From Sphingobium sp. TKS (GTDB lineage: Bacteria > Pseudomonadota > Alphaproteobacteria > Sphingomonadales > Sphingomonadaceae), in NCBI RefSeq assembly GCF_001563265.1, contig NZ_CP005084.1, positions 566,001-630,000 on the forward strand: a stretch of 64,000 nt of DNA, written 5' to 3'. This document shows, one piece after another, positions 27,605-36,886 of this stretch. The translations under genes were made by a program, and so were the position numbers. Each line of letters starts with the position of its first letter. Within the stretch, counting starts at the first letter, position 1. The notes beneath the pieces are model-generated. The model was given only the letters and a program-made list of their open reading frames with translations, was not told the DNA's origin and did not search any database.

Positions 27605-27682
27605 CCTAAATTCTCTTCGCCTCTCCGCGCCCTTCGGCTCCCGCCGGGTCGAGCCTATCGTTAGAGAAATTTCTGCGCCATT

Positions 27683-27700
27683 TAAAGAGTAAACTCAATT
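27683..27700. promoter_or_regulatory. Operator-like palindrome GAG-TAAA-CTC
   Basis: AAAGAG-TAAA-CTCAATT, with GAGTAAACTC at 27687-27696, in an AT-rich 130-bp gap. It is located 83 bp before the large acyl-CoA dehydrogenase start. It suggests that the ACAD-SDR-thiolase genes have their own promoter rather than relying on read-through from the upstream operon. Confidence 0.55.
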
Positions 27701-27734
27701 AAAATTTATCCAGTTATTCCTGATTATTAGACTA

Positions 27735-28553
27735 TTATCCGGAGCGATCGCTCCCTTGACGACCGATCGCTCCGAGCATGGTTTCGATACGCGTCCGCAG
27801 GTCGTCGGTCGTCGCCATTTCCAGCAGCGCGTTCAATTCCGAACATGCCGGACCGTAGCTTTGCGTGAGCAGGTGCAGCCGGACCAGTTCCCAGCGCGGA
27901 TGCACATAGGCCGGCCCCACCGCCTTCATCCGCTCGTAGCAGACAATCGCCCGCTCGATGTCGCAATCCTCTTCCGCGCGCGCCGCCTGATTGAGCAGCA
28001 ACCGCAACAATACGATATGGTTGGACATGGGGCCAATGCGGGGCAGCGCCTGGCTCGAACCGGTCAGGCTCCCTATCATCGCCGCCAGCCTTTCCGTGGG
28101 AAAGCGGTCGCCTTGATTGAAGGGATCAAGCAACACCGTGTTCTTCGCCGGTCCCACCCGGACCAGGACATGACCGGGCAGGTCCATCGGATAGGCCGTC
28201 CAGCCCATGCGGCGGGCCTGCGCGACATAGAGGATCGACAGGGCGACGGGCAGGCCGCGCCTGCGGTCGATGACCCGGATCATATCGGCATTGACGACAG
28301 CGTCATAAGCCTCGCGGTCGCCCGTGAAGCCGAAACCGCCGTGCAGCACGCCTTGCAGCGCGGCAGCCTGATCCTCACCGGTCGCCGCCCCGCCCGCCTG
28401 GGCGGCAAGCGCAGTGCCAATCTCCTGGAGAACCAGCCTGTAGGGAGCCAGATCGATCCCCGGATGATCCAGCGCGCTGAGATCGAGCGCAGCGAGGTCG
28501 AGGTCGATCGCCTCCTCGTCCATTGCGCCCAACTCGCTCAGAGCATCGCTCAC
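27735..28553 (-). CDS. SirB1-type transglutaminase-like/TPR protein
   Basis: This 272-residue protein of the SirB1 family (transglutaminase-like core 2) has the signature region NADMIRVIDRRRGLPVALSILYVAQARRMGWTAYPMDLPGHVLVRVG, followed by VLLDPFNQGDRF. A helical C-terminal part (about 185-270) looks TPR-like: AEEDCDIERAIVCYERMKAVGPAYVHPRWELVRLHLLTQ. The usual Cys of true transglutaminases is not obvious, so it may be non-catalytic. It starts 4 bp after the AMP-ligase stop, so it is cotranscribed with catabolic genes. SirB1 proteins are normally housekeeping genes of unclear role; why one is here is not known. Confidence 0.85.
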   Translation of the reverse strand: MSDALSELGAMDEEAIDLDLAALDLSALDHPGIDLAPYRLVLQEIGTALAAQAGGAATGEDQAAALQGVLHGGFGFTGDREAYDAVVNADMIRVIDRRRGLPVALSILYVAQARRMGWTAYPMDLPGHVLVRVGPAKNTVLLDPFNQGDRFPTERLAAMIGSLTGSSQALPRIGPMSNHIVLLRLLLNQAARAEEDCDIERAIVCYERMKAVGPAYVHPRWELVRLHLLTQSYGPACSELNALLEMATTDDLRTRIETMLGAIGRQGSDRSG

Positions 28554-28557
28554 GGTC

Positions 28558-30075
28558 TCACCCCGCCGGCTGGTCGAACAGGGCTAATAGCTGCGGGCGG
28601 CTGACTTTCATCGAATCCGTGCGCGGAAGCGCGGCCACGGCGATCACGCGGGTGGGCATCTGATAGGGCAACAGGCGCGCGCGAAGATAATCCAGCATGG
28701 CGGCTGAGTCGGGAGAGGCTTTGCCGGTCTTGGCGACATAGGCGGCGACCGGGACCTGTCCCAGCCGCGGATCCGGCGCACCTGTCACGGCTGCCTCAAG
28801 AACGCACTCGTGGCTCTCAAGCGCTTTCACGATGTCGGCTGGCTGGATCTTGAAGCCGCCCCGGATGATCGCGTCGTCAGTTCGCCCCTTGATCCAAAGG
28901 AAGCGGTCGGCATCGACGACCGCCAGATCAGTCGTGCGCACCCAGCTGTTGCCATCGCCCACCTGGCGGCCGCGCAGTTCGAGAATGCCGGTTTCGCCAG
29001 ACGGCAGGGGGGCGCCGCTGTCCACATCGACCACACGACCGTCCACCCCCGGATTCAGTCGGCCTACAGCGCCGTATTTCGCTTTTCCAACGCTCTGATG
29101 ATCGGCCAGCGTCCAGCCCGCGACACCACCAAATTCAGTTGCGCCATAATTTTGGAGGACCGGTATATTGTAGACCGACTGAAACTCCTCCGCCAGTTCC
29201 AGAGGAAGCGGCGCCGTGCCGGTGCGGATGGCCGAAAGGCTGGAGATGTCCTCCGCGGGCACCTTGGCATCGAGGATCATGCGCAGCCCGGCGGGCGGCA
29301 TCGATACGACCCTGGGGCGATGCCGCCGGGCGGCGTCCCTGAAGGTTTCCACCGAGAATTTTTCCAGCAGGCACGAGCGTCTGGCGGCGATGATCGCGTT
29401 CATGAGCGCCAGCAGGCCGCCGATATGCGCGAACGGCGCCATCAGCAGCTGCACGCCGCTGCGCAGTTTCGGCGCGTCGTTCCCTCCACGCCCGGCCTCG
29501 AAAACGGATGCGCCCAAAACCGCTGCCTCGAAATTGGAACGCGGCATGGCAATCCGCTTCGGCTTGCCCGTCGTTCCGCTGGTGAGCATCTCGAGCGCGG
29601 TTCCCGGCGCCGATCGCCGTCCCGGGGAAGGCGCAGTTTCGGGCGTGAAGGCGACGAGCAGCTGCGCGTCTGCGTCGGGCGCGGCCGGCATCGCAATGCA
29701 TAATGCGCCGACGGCCTTCGCTGCGGCCAGAACCGGCGCGCGGTCCCAATCCTCGCTCGTTGCGACGACCACGGCAGGGCAGCCGCTCCGGATGTCGTCC
29801 GCCAGTTGCGCATCCGGATAATTGGGATTGAAACCGACCAGGCAATGATGCTCACCGAACACGGCGAGAATGGGAGCGATCAGTTCCGCCCGGTTGCGCA
29901 TCAGCACGCCTACCCGGGTGCCAGGCCCCAGATCGCTGTCCGCGATGATGGCAGCCACACGCCCGCGCAGACGGTTCAGATCACCCCAGGACCACCACCG
30001 TCCGCGAAACTCCACTGCGGGCGATGCCGGCGAAATCGCCAGCACGGTATCGATCGCTTTTGCCACACCGTTCAT
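28558..30075 (-). CDS. AMP-forming acyl-CoA synthetase (class I adenylate-forming)
   Basis: This 505-residue ligase activates a carboxylic acid to its CoA ester via an acyl-adenylate. Motifs are the phosphate loop EMLTSGTTGKPKRIAMPR (about residue 173), the middle motif NYGATEFGGVAGW, and the hinge/C-terminal region WIKGRTDDAIIRGGFKIQPADI; the catalytic Lys lies near SMKVSRPQL at the end. It is the only complete CoA ligase of the left block, so it is the best candidate for committing the substrate acid to the CoA pathway. It lies 43 bp after an SDR and 4 bp before the SirB1 gene. Confidence 0.94.
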   Translation of the reverse strand: MNGVAKAIDTVLAISPASPAVEFRGRWWSWGDLNRLRGRVAAIIADSDLGPGTRVGVLMRNRAELIAPILAVFGEHHCLVGFNPNYPDAQLADDIRSGCPAVVVATSEDWDRAPVLAAAKAVGALCIAMPAAPDADAQLLVAFTPETAPSPGRRSAPGTALEMLTSGTTGKPKRIAMPRSNFEAAVLGASVFEAGRGGNDAPKLRSGVQLLMAPFAHIGGLLALMNAIIAARRSCLLEKFSVETFRDAARRHRPRVVSMPPAGLRMILDAKVPAEDISSLSAIRTGTAPLPLELAEEFQSVYNIPVLQNYGATEFGGVAGWTLADHQSVGKAKYGAVGRLNPGVDGRVVDVDSGAPLPSGETGILELRGRQVGDGNSWVRTTDLAVVDADRFLWIKGRTDDAIIRGGFKIQPADIVKALESHECVLEAAVTGAPDPRLGQVPVAAYVAKTGKASPDSAAMLDYLRARLLPYQMPTRVIAVAALPRTDSMKVSRPQLLALFDQPAG

Positions 30076-30118
30076 CGTGGGTCCTCTTCACATGGGTTTT
30101 CCCCGCCGCCGCGTCGCA

Positions 30119-30865
30119 TCACAGCACCAGCGAGGAGCCGCCATCGCACACCAGCAACGTGCCGTTCACCAGACTTGCGGCCGGCGACAAAAGGAACATG
30201 ATCGCAGCCGCGACTTCCTCCGGGCGGCCGGCGCGGCCCAGCGGATTGCGGTTCACGATCTCCTTGCCACGTTCGGTTAGCAGCGTGGCCTGAAGACGCG
30301 CCGTGTCGATGAGACCGGGAGCCACGGCATTGACGCGAAGCCCACCCGGGCGCGAAACCGCCATGGAGCGCGTGAGGCCGACGATGCCGGCTTTCGCCGC
30401 GCTGTACCATTCGCCCAGGCCAAGCAGATTGCCGGCAACCGAGGCGACGTTCACCGCAACCGGATCGACCGGGGCACCTTCGAGCCAGAGGCGCGTCATC
30501 TCCCGCGTGGCGACAAGCGACAGCATCAAGGCCTGGTCGAAGGGAAGAACCGCCCCACTTGGCGGGCCTGCGTTGTTGACGAGATAGGCGGGGTGGTGGG
30601 CCGCCATGGCCGCCTTCATCGCCTGTTCGACCGCTTCGACGTCACCGATGTCGACGACGGCGGTTGCGATCAGCCGGTCGGAGCCTGCCGTTCGAATGTC
30701 GTGCTCCAGAGCCTCCAGCCCGGCGCCGTCAATATCCCATGCGATCACGCCGAGTCCCTGACGGTTCGCCTCCAGCGCGGTTTCCCGGCCGATGCCGCTC
30801 GCCGCGCCGGTGATGATCACCGTCCCGGAATCAAAGCCGTAGTTGCGGTCGCGCTGCTTCACCAT
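30119..30865 (-). CDS. SDR family oxidoreductase
   Basis: This 248-residue classical SDR has TVIITGAASGIGRETAL (about residues 15-31), the acidic residue in VIAWDIDG (suggests NAD preference), VNNAGPPSG, EWYSAAKAGIVGL (Tyr/Lys), and NGTLLVCDGGSSLVL at the end. It lies 15 bp after another SDR gene on the same strand. Part of the operon that starts with the luciferase-type monooxygenase at 35.1 kb. Confidence 0.93.
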   Translation of the reverse strand: MVKQRDRNYGFDSGTVIITGAASGIGRETALEANRQGLGVIAWDIDGAGLEALEHDIRTAGSDRLIATAVVDIGDVEAVEQAMKAAMAAHHPAYLVNNAGPPSGAVLPFDQALMLSLVATREMTRLWLEGAPVDPVAVNVASVAGNLLGLGEWYSAAKAGIVGLTRSMAVSRPGGLRVNAVAPGLIDTARLQATLLTERGKEIVNRNPLGRAGRPEEVAAAIMFLLSPAASLVNGTLLVCDGGSSLVL

Positions 30866-30880
30866 GTCCGGTCCTCCCGA

Positions 30881-31669
30881 CTATAATTGATAGCCGCCGT
30901 CGACCGACAGGGCGGCCCCGGTGACATATCCCGCCATGTCGCTTGCGAGGAACAGGACTGCATTGGCGACATCGTTCGGATCGCCCCGGCGGCCCAGCAC
31001 GCTGGGACCCCCGTCATTGCTGAAGCTCTGCTGGCCGAGCCGTTCGATCATGCGGGCGCGGGCGACGTCGGTGCCGTGCGTATCCACGCCGCCGGGAAGA
31101 ACGGCATTGACGGTGATGCCGTATCCGCCAAGTTCCTTCGCCATCGCCTTGGTGGCGGAATCCACCGCGCCCTTGGTCGTGGCGTAGACCGACAGCAGAC
31201 GGTTGGGCCGGGAGGCGGCGGGCGACGACAGATTGATGATGCGGCCCCCGCGCTTTTCGCTGACCATGATCCGGGCGGCGGCTTGGGCATGGAAATACAT
31301 GCCCTTGACGTTGAGGTCCGCCATCAGGTCGAACTCGGCCTCCCCGACATCCAATACGGCGCCGGGCAGGTAAATTCCGGCATTGTTGACCAGAATGTCC
31401 AGCCCACCGAACCGTTGCACGGCAGCCTGCGCCACTTGCTCGCCGGCCGCCGCCGCCGATGCGTCGGAAACCATGCCGAAGACGCGCAGCCCGTCGGCGG
31501 TCATCGCCGACACCGTTTCGTTCAGCCTTTCCCCGTCGATATCGGTCAGCAGCACCGCAGCGCCCGCCTCGGCAAGACGCCGGGCTACGGCGCGGCCAAT
31601 GCCCAATGCCGCTCCAGTCACGATGGCGACCTTGCCATCCAGGCATAGCAGATTTTGCAATCCCTTCAT
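30881..31669 (-). CDS. SDR family oxidoreductase
   Basis: This 262-residue SDR has KVAIVTGAALGIGRAVARRL, the acidic VLLTDIDGER that favours NAD, VNNAGIYLPG, Ser in INLSSPAASR, YATTKGAVDSATKAMAKELG (Tyr/Lys) and YVTGAALSVDGGYQL. It follows the P450 gene after 49 bp. A P450 product alcohol would be a natural substrate for one of these two neighbouring SDRs (inference from order). Confidence 0.93.
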   Translation of the reverse strand: MKGLQNLLCLDGKVAIVTGAALGIGRAVARRLAEAGAAVLLTDIDGERLNETVSAMTADGLRVFGMVSDASAAAAGEQVAQAAVQRFGGLDILVNNAGIYLPGAVLDVGEAEFDLMADLNVKGMYFHAQAAARIMVSEKRGGRIINLSSPAASRPNRLLSVYATTKGAVDSATKAMAKELGGYGITVNAVLPGGVDTHGTDVARARMIERLGQQSFSNDGGPSVLGRRGDPNDVANAVLFLASDMAGYVTGAALSVDGGYQL

Positions 31670-31718
31670 CAGCCCCTCTCCTTCCTTCTCTTCTTTTCGC
31701 GCTTCGAGGACCAGCGGC

Positions 31719-32924
31719 TCACGCCTGGTCGAACAGCACGTTCAGCGGTTCGTGGGACCGCAGAAGCAGATTACCGAAAGCCGGCGGTTCCCCGGCGGGG
31801 TCGAAGCGGAGATTGCGCGTCCGCTCCAGTATCTGCGTGACTGCCTCGATCAGCTCGACACGGGCGAGCGCCGCGCCGACGCAGGTGCGAGGCCCTGCGT
31901 TGAAGGCGAGATGCTGGCGCGCGCGTTGACGGTTGAGATCCAGATGGGCCGGACATGCGAACCTTGCCGGATCCCTGTTCGCGGCAGCGTTGATGACGAT
32001 CACCGTGTCGCCCGCGCGGATGTGCCGGCCGCCCAGTTCCTGATCGGTCCTGGCCGACCGGAATCGGAACTGGACGGCGCCGTAGAGGCGCAACACTTCC
32101 TCGACGAAGGTGGCGATCTTGTCGGGACCGCCTTCGATCAGCGCCTGGCGCGTATCCGCGTCCTTGACCAGCCGATACACGGCGTTGGCGATCGCGATGG
32201 CGGTCGTGTCGGTCCCCGCAAGGAAAAGCTCGCGGACATTGGCATAGACGTCTTCGGCCGTGAAATCGCGGATAATCTCGGGTCCTTCCCGCCACATGCG
32301 GCTGATCAGGTCGTCGCCCGCGCCCTCCTTGCGCGCCTCGATGATCGGCATGATGAAATCGCGAATTTCATCGGCGGCGGCCATGGCGGCTTCCCCCTCG
32401 CCCTTGGCGCCTCCCTCGATCCAGGCAACGATCGGCATATGGAGATCGTAGACCTTTTGCGCCAGGGCGTCATCCCGCCAGTCCAGCCCGCAGACGGCCA
32501 GGAAAGACCGGATGACGAGCGCATGCGCGAAATCCCAGCCGAGTTCGGCATGCCCCTTGTTCACGAAACGCTCGATCACGCCTCCCACCACCTCGCGGAT
32601 ATATTTTTCGCGATACTGGTTGGACACCTTGGGCGAGAGGAGCCTGAGCAGCAGGATGTGGGTCGCGCGATGCTCGTCGCCCTGCCGGATCACCACGTTG
32701 CGAGGTCCGCCCCTTACCTTCACGAAGGTCGGGTTGTTCGGATTTTTCGGGGGGAAGAGGTCTTCCCGTTCCATCACGAAGCGACACAGATCATAGGATG
32801 CGACGAGCCATGCCTGCATGCTCTCGTCCCAGATCACCGGTCCGCTCTCCCGGTAATCTTCATAGGCGCCATAGGGATCGCGTCCCTCGAGCGAGGTCAG
32901 CGGGGACAGATGGCTGTCAGCCAT
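31719..32924 (-). CDS. Cytochrome P450
   Basis: This 401-residue soluble bacterial P450 has the I-helix LFLAGTDTTAIAIANAVY, the ExxR motif EEVLRLYG, and the heme-binding loop FNAGPRTCVGAALAR with the axial Cys. The loop reads FNAGPRTC, whereas bacterial class I P450s usually have FGxGxHxC. It starts at MADSHLSPL with GGAAGGAA upstream; the longer open frame is arginine-rich and rejected. No ferredoxin or ferredoxin reductase gene is in the window, so electron partners must come from elsewhere. It probably hydroxylates the substrate at an unactivated carbon. Confidence 0.95.
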   Translation of the reverse strand: MADSHLSPLTSLEGRDPYGAYEDYRESGPVIWDESMQAWLVASYDLCRFVMEREDLFPPKNPNNPTFVKVRGGPRNVVIRQGDEHRATHILLLRLLSPKVSNQYREKYIREVVGGVIERFVNKGHAELGWDFAHALVIRSFLAVCGLDWRDDALAQKVYDLHMPIVAWIEGGAKGEGEAAMAAADEIRDFIMPIIEARKEGAGDDLISRMWREGPEIIRDFTAEDVYANVRELFLAGTDTTAIAIANAVYRLVKDADTRQALIEGGPDKIATFVEEVLRLYGAVQFRFRSARTDQELGGRHIRAGDTVIVINAAANRDPARFACPAHLDLNRQRARQHLAFNAGPRTCVGAALARVELIEAVTQILERTRNLRFDPAGEPPAFGNLLLRSHEPLNVLFDQA

Positions 32925-32961
32925 GCGCACATTCCTTCCATGGAGGCGGATCTCGATCCCG

Positions 32962-33918
32962 TCATGCCGTCGTTCCGGCGGGCAGCGTCTTCGAGAGCCA
33001 GTCGATCTGGGCGGCCGTCGCCGTTTCGAGGCCGGGCGAGGTGTAGACGTCAAGTTGGGACATCGGCAGCGGCAGCAACGTCTTCGGTTCGAGCGCCGCA
33101 CCATAGGCGCGCATGATATCGCCATAGGGATGGACCGAGTCCGGTCCCAGATTGGCGGCGATCAGCAGGGCGCGGGGCGCTATCCTGTCGATGAAGCGTT
33201 CGGCGGAAAATTCGAGGATTTTCTCGATGGATTCCAGACTGATCCTGTCGGCCGTCTCTTCCCCCGCCGCGCGCCGCGCCCTGGCGCCTGCCTCCATGAA
33301 GCTGGCGAGCTGGTCATCGGCGGCCAGTCCACACAGAAATCCGCTTCGGCAGCTGGCGAACTTGGCGACGGACCGCGAAATCCCGCCCGCATGCCGCAAC
33401 GCCCGATCGGCCGCGACCGCCTCCAGCAAATCGCGCCATTGCGCCGGATCGCGCATCCCGCGCAGCCAGCGGAACCCATCGACCACCGGCACCTGAGCGA
33501 TGACGGCCTTCACCCGCTGGTCCACCGCTGCGGTATACAGCACGACGCCGCCGGCAAAGCTGGTGCCCCATAGCGCGATCGCATTGGGATCGACATCCTC
33601 ACGCTGCTGGAGACAGCTGATCGCGTTGCGGAAATCCTCCACCTGATCGAGCGGGAAAAGCTGGCCCCGCGGCAGGCCGCCGCTGTCGCCGAAATAGCGA
33701 TAGTCGATGGCGAGCGCGCGATAACCGGCGCGAGCGAAAAGCTCCGCCACCGGCAGCACCGGACCGCGCAGACCGCCATAGCCGTTGCCCAGAATTATCG
33801 CTGGACGACGTCCGTCCGGCGCCGTTTCCGCCGGATGGAAGAGATCGCCGACACAGGCGTCGCCGCCAGAGCGGAAAGTCACTCTTTCGCGGACCATTTT
33901 CGTCATGGCCTGCACCAT
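32962..33918 (-). CDS. Alpha/beta hydrolase (dienelactone hydrolase-like)
   Basis: This 318-residue hydrolase has VTFRSGGDACVGDLFHPAE, the oxyanion region ILGNGYGGLRGP, AIDYRYFGDSGG, and the nucleophile Ser120 in WGTSFAGG. The acid and His are expected near ALLIAANLGPDSVHP. It resembles the DLH/X-Pro-peptidase-like group found in catabolic operons, where members open lactones or cleave C-C bonds. It starts at ATG 33918; MTKMVRE four codons later is equally possible. It lies 8 bp after the luciferase-like gene and 37 bp before the P450. Confidence 0.87.
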   Translation of the reverse strand: MVQAMTKMVRERVTFRSGGDACVGDLFHPAETAPDGRRPAIILGNGYGGLRGPVLPVAELFARAGYRALAIDYRYFGDSGGLPRGQLFPLDQVEDFRNAISCLQQREDVDPNAIALWGTSFAGGVVLYTAAVDQRVKAVIAQVPVVDGFRWLRGMRDPAQWRDLLEAVAADRALRHAGGISRSVAKFASCRSGFLCGLAADDQLASFMEAGARARRAAGEETADRISLESIEKILEFSAERFIDRIAPRALLIAANLGPDSVHPYGDIMRAYGAALEPKTLLPLPMSQLDVYTSPGLETATAAQIDWLSKTLPAGTTA

Positions 33919-33926
33919 CCCCCGCC

Positions 33927-35141
33927 TTAGAGTCCGCGGTTGGGGTAACGCTGAGGACTGGCCTCCGCAGTCGTGATATAGGGCAGAATTTCCTCGCCGA
34001 CACGCCGAATACTGGAACAGACCTGTTCATGGGACAGTTGTCCGAACTGTTGCAGGCAAAGCAGCCGCTCGACACCCGCTTCCTTGAACTTTAGTATCTT
34101 GTCGTAACAGGCCTCGGCATCACCGATGATGACCGAGTCGACATGCGTGATCGCCTCATAGGCTTCCTCCGGATCGATGGCCATGCCCAGATACTGGCGA
34201 TTGAGTTGCCGGATCACGGGATGCGGATCGTTGGGGTCGCAAGCCGGATCGGCTTCCCCTTCCACCGAGGCTTGCCGCCAGCTCTGCCCGCCGGGAATGG
34301 CTTCGCTGCGGATCGCGGCCAGCAGCCGGTCCCGCGGAAATTTAAGGACGCCTGGCGCGGCGTTCACATACCACATGGCCGCTTCGGCTGCGCGGCTGTC
34401 GATGGCTGCCTGGCGCGAGGCCGCGCAATGGACGAAGGTGAACAGGCCGAACCCGTCGTTCGGAGCCGCCACCTCCTCTTCGCGTCGCTGCCCGCCTTCG
34501 GCGAAGACCTTCATCAGCTTCAACGTCTTGGCGACCGGTTCCATGACGGTCGTGCCGATGAAGCCGACACCCAGCCGGCCAGCCGTGCGCGCCCCCTCCT
34601 CGCTCATGCCCATGCACCAGATGCGCGGGAACTTCTGCACCGGCTTGGGCACGATGCTCACCGACGGGACCGAAATGACGTTGCTCTCCCAGGAAAAGCT
34701 CTCATCGGACCACATCTTCGGCAGCATGCGGGTCAGTTCGTCGAATTGCGGCTGCGTGTCTTCCTTGGGGACGCCGAACGTGTCCCATTCGCAGACGGAG
34801 GAACGAGCCAGCCCCATTTCGAGTCGCCCGTCGCTGAGCACATCCACGAACGCCGCGCGCTCGGCCACCCGGATCGGATGATTGATCTGAAAGGGGGTGA
34901 GAACGCCCGAATGGCCGATTCGCAACCTGTTGGTCGACATCGCCAGCGCGACGTTGAACATTTCGGGCGTCGACGAAAGGCTGAATTCGCCCGCGCCATG
35001 ATGTTCGACGCTCCACCAGCAATTATAGCCCAGATCGTCAGCAATCTTGGCCTGTTCAAGAGCGTTACGGATCACAATCGCTTCGCTCGCGGAGGTCCAC
35101 CGCTGGGCGCGCTGCATTTCCGAAAAGATATCAAGGAACAT
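33927..35141 (-). CDS. Luciferase-like flavin-dependent monooxygenase (LLM)
   Basis: This 404-residue TIM-barrel protein has MFLDIFSEMQRAQRW at the start, then AKIADDLGYNCWWSVEHHGAGEFSLSSTPEM and NRLRIGHSGVLTPFQINHPIRVAERAAFVDVLSDGRLEMGLARS, the typical FMN/F420-site region of bacterial luciferase relatives. The start at 35141 is chosen because it begins with family sequence and has GGAGAGG upstream. First gene of the operon through P450, SDRs and AMP ligase. It could perform Baeyer-Villiger-type or related oxygenation with reduced FMN, but no reductase is nearby, and F420-type use cannot be excluded. Confidence 0.92.
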   Translation of the reverse strand: MFLDIFSEMQRAQRWTSASEAIVIRNALEQAKIADDLGYNCWWSVEHHGAGEFSLSSTPEMFNVALAMSTNRLRIGHSGVLTPFQINHPIRVAERAAFVDVLSDGRLEMGLARSSVCEWDTFGVPKEDTQPQFDELTRMLPKMWSDESFSWESNVISVPSVSIVPKPVQKFPRIWCMGMSEEGARTAGRLGVGFIGTTVMEPVAKTLKLMKVFAEGGQRREEEVAAPNDGFGLFTFVHCAASRQAAIDSRAAEAAMWYVNAAPGVLKFPRDRLLAAIRSEAIPGGQSWRQASVEGEADPACDPNDPHPVIRQLNRQYLGMAIDPEEAYEAITHVDSVIIGDAEACYDKILKFKEAGVERLLCLQQFGQLSHEQVCSSIRRVGEEILPYITTAEASPQRYPNRGL

Positions 35142-35435
35142 TCTTCGTTTACCTCTCCGCCCACGGCTGACCGTATGGCATGTCAACCCGCAAGCCACGG
35201 GCACATAGTTCATCAACGGACCGCACCCCCCCTCCAAGCTCGTCCCCTTAAGGGCATGGTTTGGCCCACCGTCGCGCAAATGGCCTTACGCTGAACAACC
35301 CTTACCGCGTTCACGCTTTAATTAAAAGCACGATTTTGAGCTTTTCTTATCATTTCATACACCTCTATATTTCCGAAAGTCGCTAGACACTGAGAAAATT
35401 CGCGCTATTTTGACGATATTAGTCGATACCCCTGT

Positions 35436-35453
35436 AAAAGAGTAACCTCTTTT
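35436..35453. promoter_or_regulatory. Best operator-like palindrome AAAAGAG-TAAC-CTCTTTT
   Basis: Seven-base perfect arms around a 4-bp spacer, 54 bp before the MFS start, in the 366-bp divergent region between the luciferase-like gene and the MFS gene. A partial half-site (ACCTCTATAT at 35361-35370) lies closer to the luciferase-like gene. The rest of the gap is AT-rich promoter-like DNA with no gene. Confidence 0.6.
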
Positions 35454-35507
35454 ATAGGAAAAAGCGCACAAAGAGCCGAGTCGGCATAAAGAGGATGGAA
35501 GGCGCAT

Positions 35508-36884
35508 ATGTCGATCGCAACGGCCGGCTCGAAACCAAGCGGCGCAGCGCCATGGACCGCAGTGGCGTTTCTGGCGATATTCTTGGCCATCTCCTTCGCG
35601 GATCGATTCGTGCTCGCGCTGCTCGTCGAGCCGATAAAGACCGATCTTCATGTGAGCGACACGCATCTCGGCCTGCTGGTGGGAACGACCTTCGCGGCCT
35701 TCTATACCCTGTTCGCCTTGCCGATCTCGCGGCTCGCAGACGGAGCAAATCGCCGCAACCTGATCCTTGCAGGCGTTCTTTTGTGGAGCGGAGCGACAGC
35801 GGTTTCCGCCTTCGCCCAGAATTTCACCACCTTGCTGATCCTGCGATTGGGGGTCGCGCTGGGGGAAGCGGTGCTGATTCCCTCGGCCGTCTCGATGATC
35901 GGCGACCTGTTCCCGCGCGATCGCCGCAACCTGCCGACCAGCATCTTTCTCGGCGTCGGCACCAGCGGCGGTTCGGCCGCCCTCATCATTGGCGCGGCAA
36001 GCCTGCAACTGGTCGGCTCGCCCTGGGTCAAGGCGATCCCCGTCATCGGCGATCTGGCATCGTGGCGGCTGATGCTGCTTCTCATCGGCCTTCCCGGCGT
36101 GGTCACCGCGCTCCTGTTCGGCGCCATCATCTGCGAGCCGCCGCGCCCGACGATTGAAGCAGCACCGCGTGCGACGATCGCGGATGTCCGACGCCATCTC
36201 CGCGGGTCCGCGCGCGCCTATGCCTGCATTTTCGCCATAGCCGGCCTCATCTCGGTTCTGAGCCTTAGCTTCCTTGCCTGGTATCCCACCCATCTCATGC
36301 GCAGCTTCGGCATCACAGCTGCCGAGGCGGGTTACGCCTTCGGATTGATCGGCATTGGAGCAACGTTGAGCGGCGGCGTCCTCCTGCCAGGCGCCATCGA
36401 TCTGCTCGCGCGGCACGGGTATCGCGACGGCTTTGCCCGGACCGGGCTGATGGCGCTGCTGATCCTGGCGCCGTGCATCTATCTTTGCCTGTCCACAAAG
36501 TCCCTCGCGGCCTCCCTCTTCTTCGCCGCGCCGACCTATCTCATCGCCTTCGGCATGGGGATCATGTGCACCATAACGGTACCATCGCTTCCGCCCAACC
36601 GGATGCGGGCGCAGGTTTCGGCGATCTACCTGCTGGTCGCCAATCTTATCGGACTGGGCCTCGGACCGGCGGCGGTCGCCTTCATTTCAGATCACTTTTT
36701 CATGGGTCCCGCCAGCCTTGGCCGCGCCGTCCTGGTGATCGGCTGCGGCGTCATTCCAACTGTGGCGCTATTGTTCATATGGTCGAAAACTGCAATTATT
36801 TTAGCGCTTGATCGGGCCGAATCCCATGAGAAGGGCGCATTGAAGAGTGATCTGAACACAGCGCCTGCCCTTGCCGCCGAATAG
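35508..36884 (+). CDS. MFS transporter (12 membrane segments, spinster/ACS-like)
   Basis: This 458-residue carrier has ISFADRFVLALLVEPIKTDLHVSDTHLGLLVGTTFAAFYTLFALPISRLAD in helices 1-2, then ANRRNLILAGV and FLGVGTSGGSAALIIGAASL. The arrangement is that of the sphingomonad MFS group near aromatic-acid genes. It starts at ATG 35508, with GGAAGG 6 bp upstream. It is divergent from the luciferase-like operon and carries the best palindrome in its promoter, so it is probably the cytoplasmic-membrane importer of the substrate or its acid (inference). Confidence 0.92.
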   Translation: MSIATAGSKPSGAAPWTAVAFLAIFLAISFADRFVLALLVEPIKTDLHVSDTHLGLLVGTTFAAFYTLFALPISRLADGANRRNLILAGVLLWSGATAVSAFAQNFTTLLILRLGVALGEAVLIPSAVSMIGDLFPRDRRNLPTSIFLGVGTSGGSAALIIGAASLQLVGSPWVKAIPVIGDLASWRLMLLLIGLPGVVTALLFGAIICEPPRPTIEAAPRATIADVRRHLRGSARAYACIFAIAGLISVLSLSFLAWYPTHLMRSFGITAAEAGYAFGLIGIGATLSGGVLLPGAIDLLARHGYRDGFARTGLMALLILAPCIYLCLSTKSLAASLFFAAPTYLIAFGMGIMCTITVPSLPPNRMRAQVSAIYLLVANLIGLGLGPAAVAFISDHFFMGPASLGRAVLVIGCGVIPTVALLFIWSKTAIILALDRAESHEKGALKSDLNTAPALAAE

Positions 36885-36886
36885 AA

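Noticed and set aside
31383..33116. A 577-codon plus-strand frame over the P450 and SDR genes
   Set aside because: Antisense shadow of clearly assigned genes; no ribosome-binding site.
32925..33125. N-terminal extension of the P450 to 33125
   Set aside because: The added 67 residues are Arg/Pro-rich, overlap the hydrolase gene in another frame and lack a P450 N-terminal pattern.
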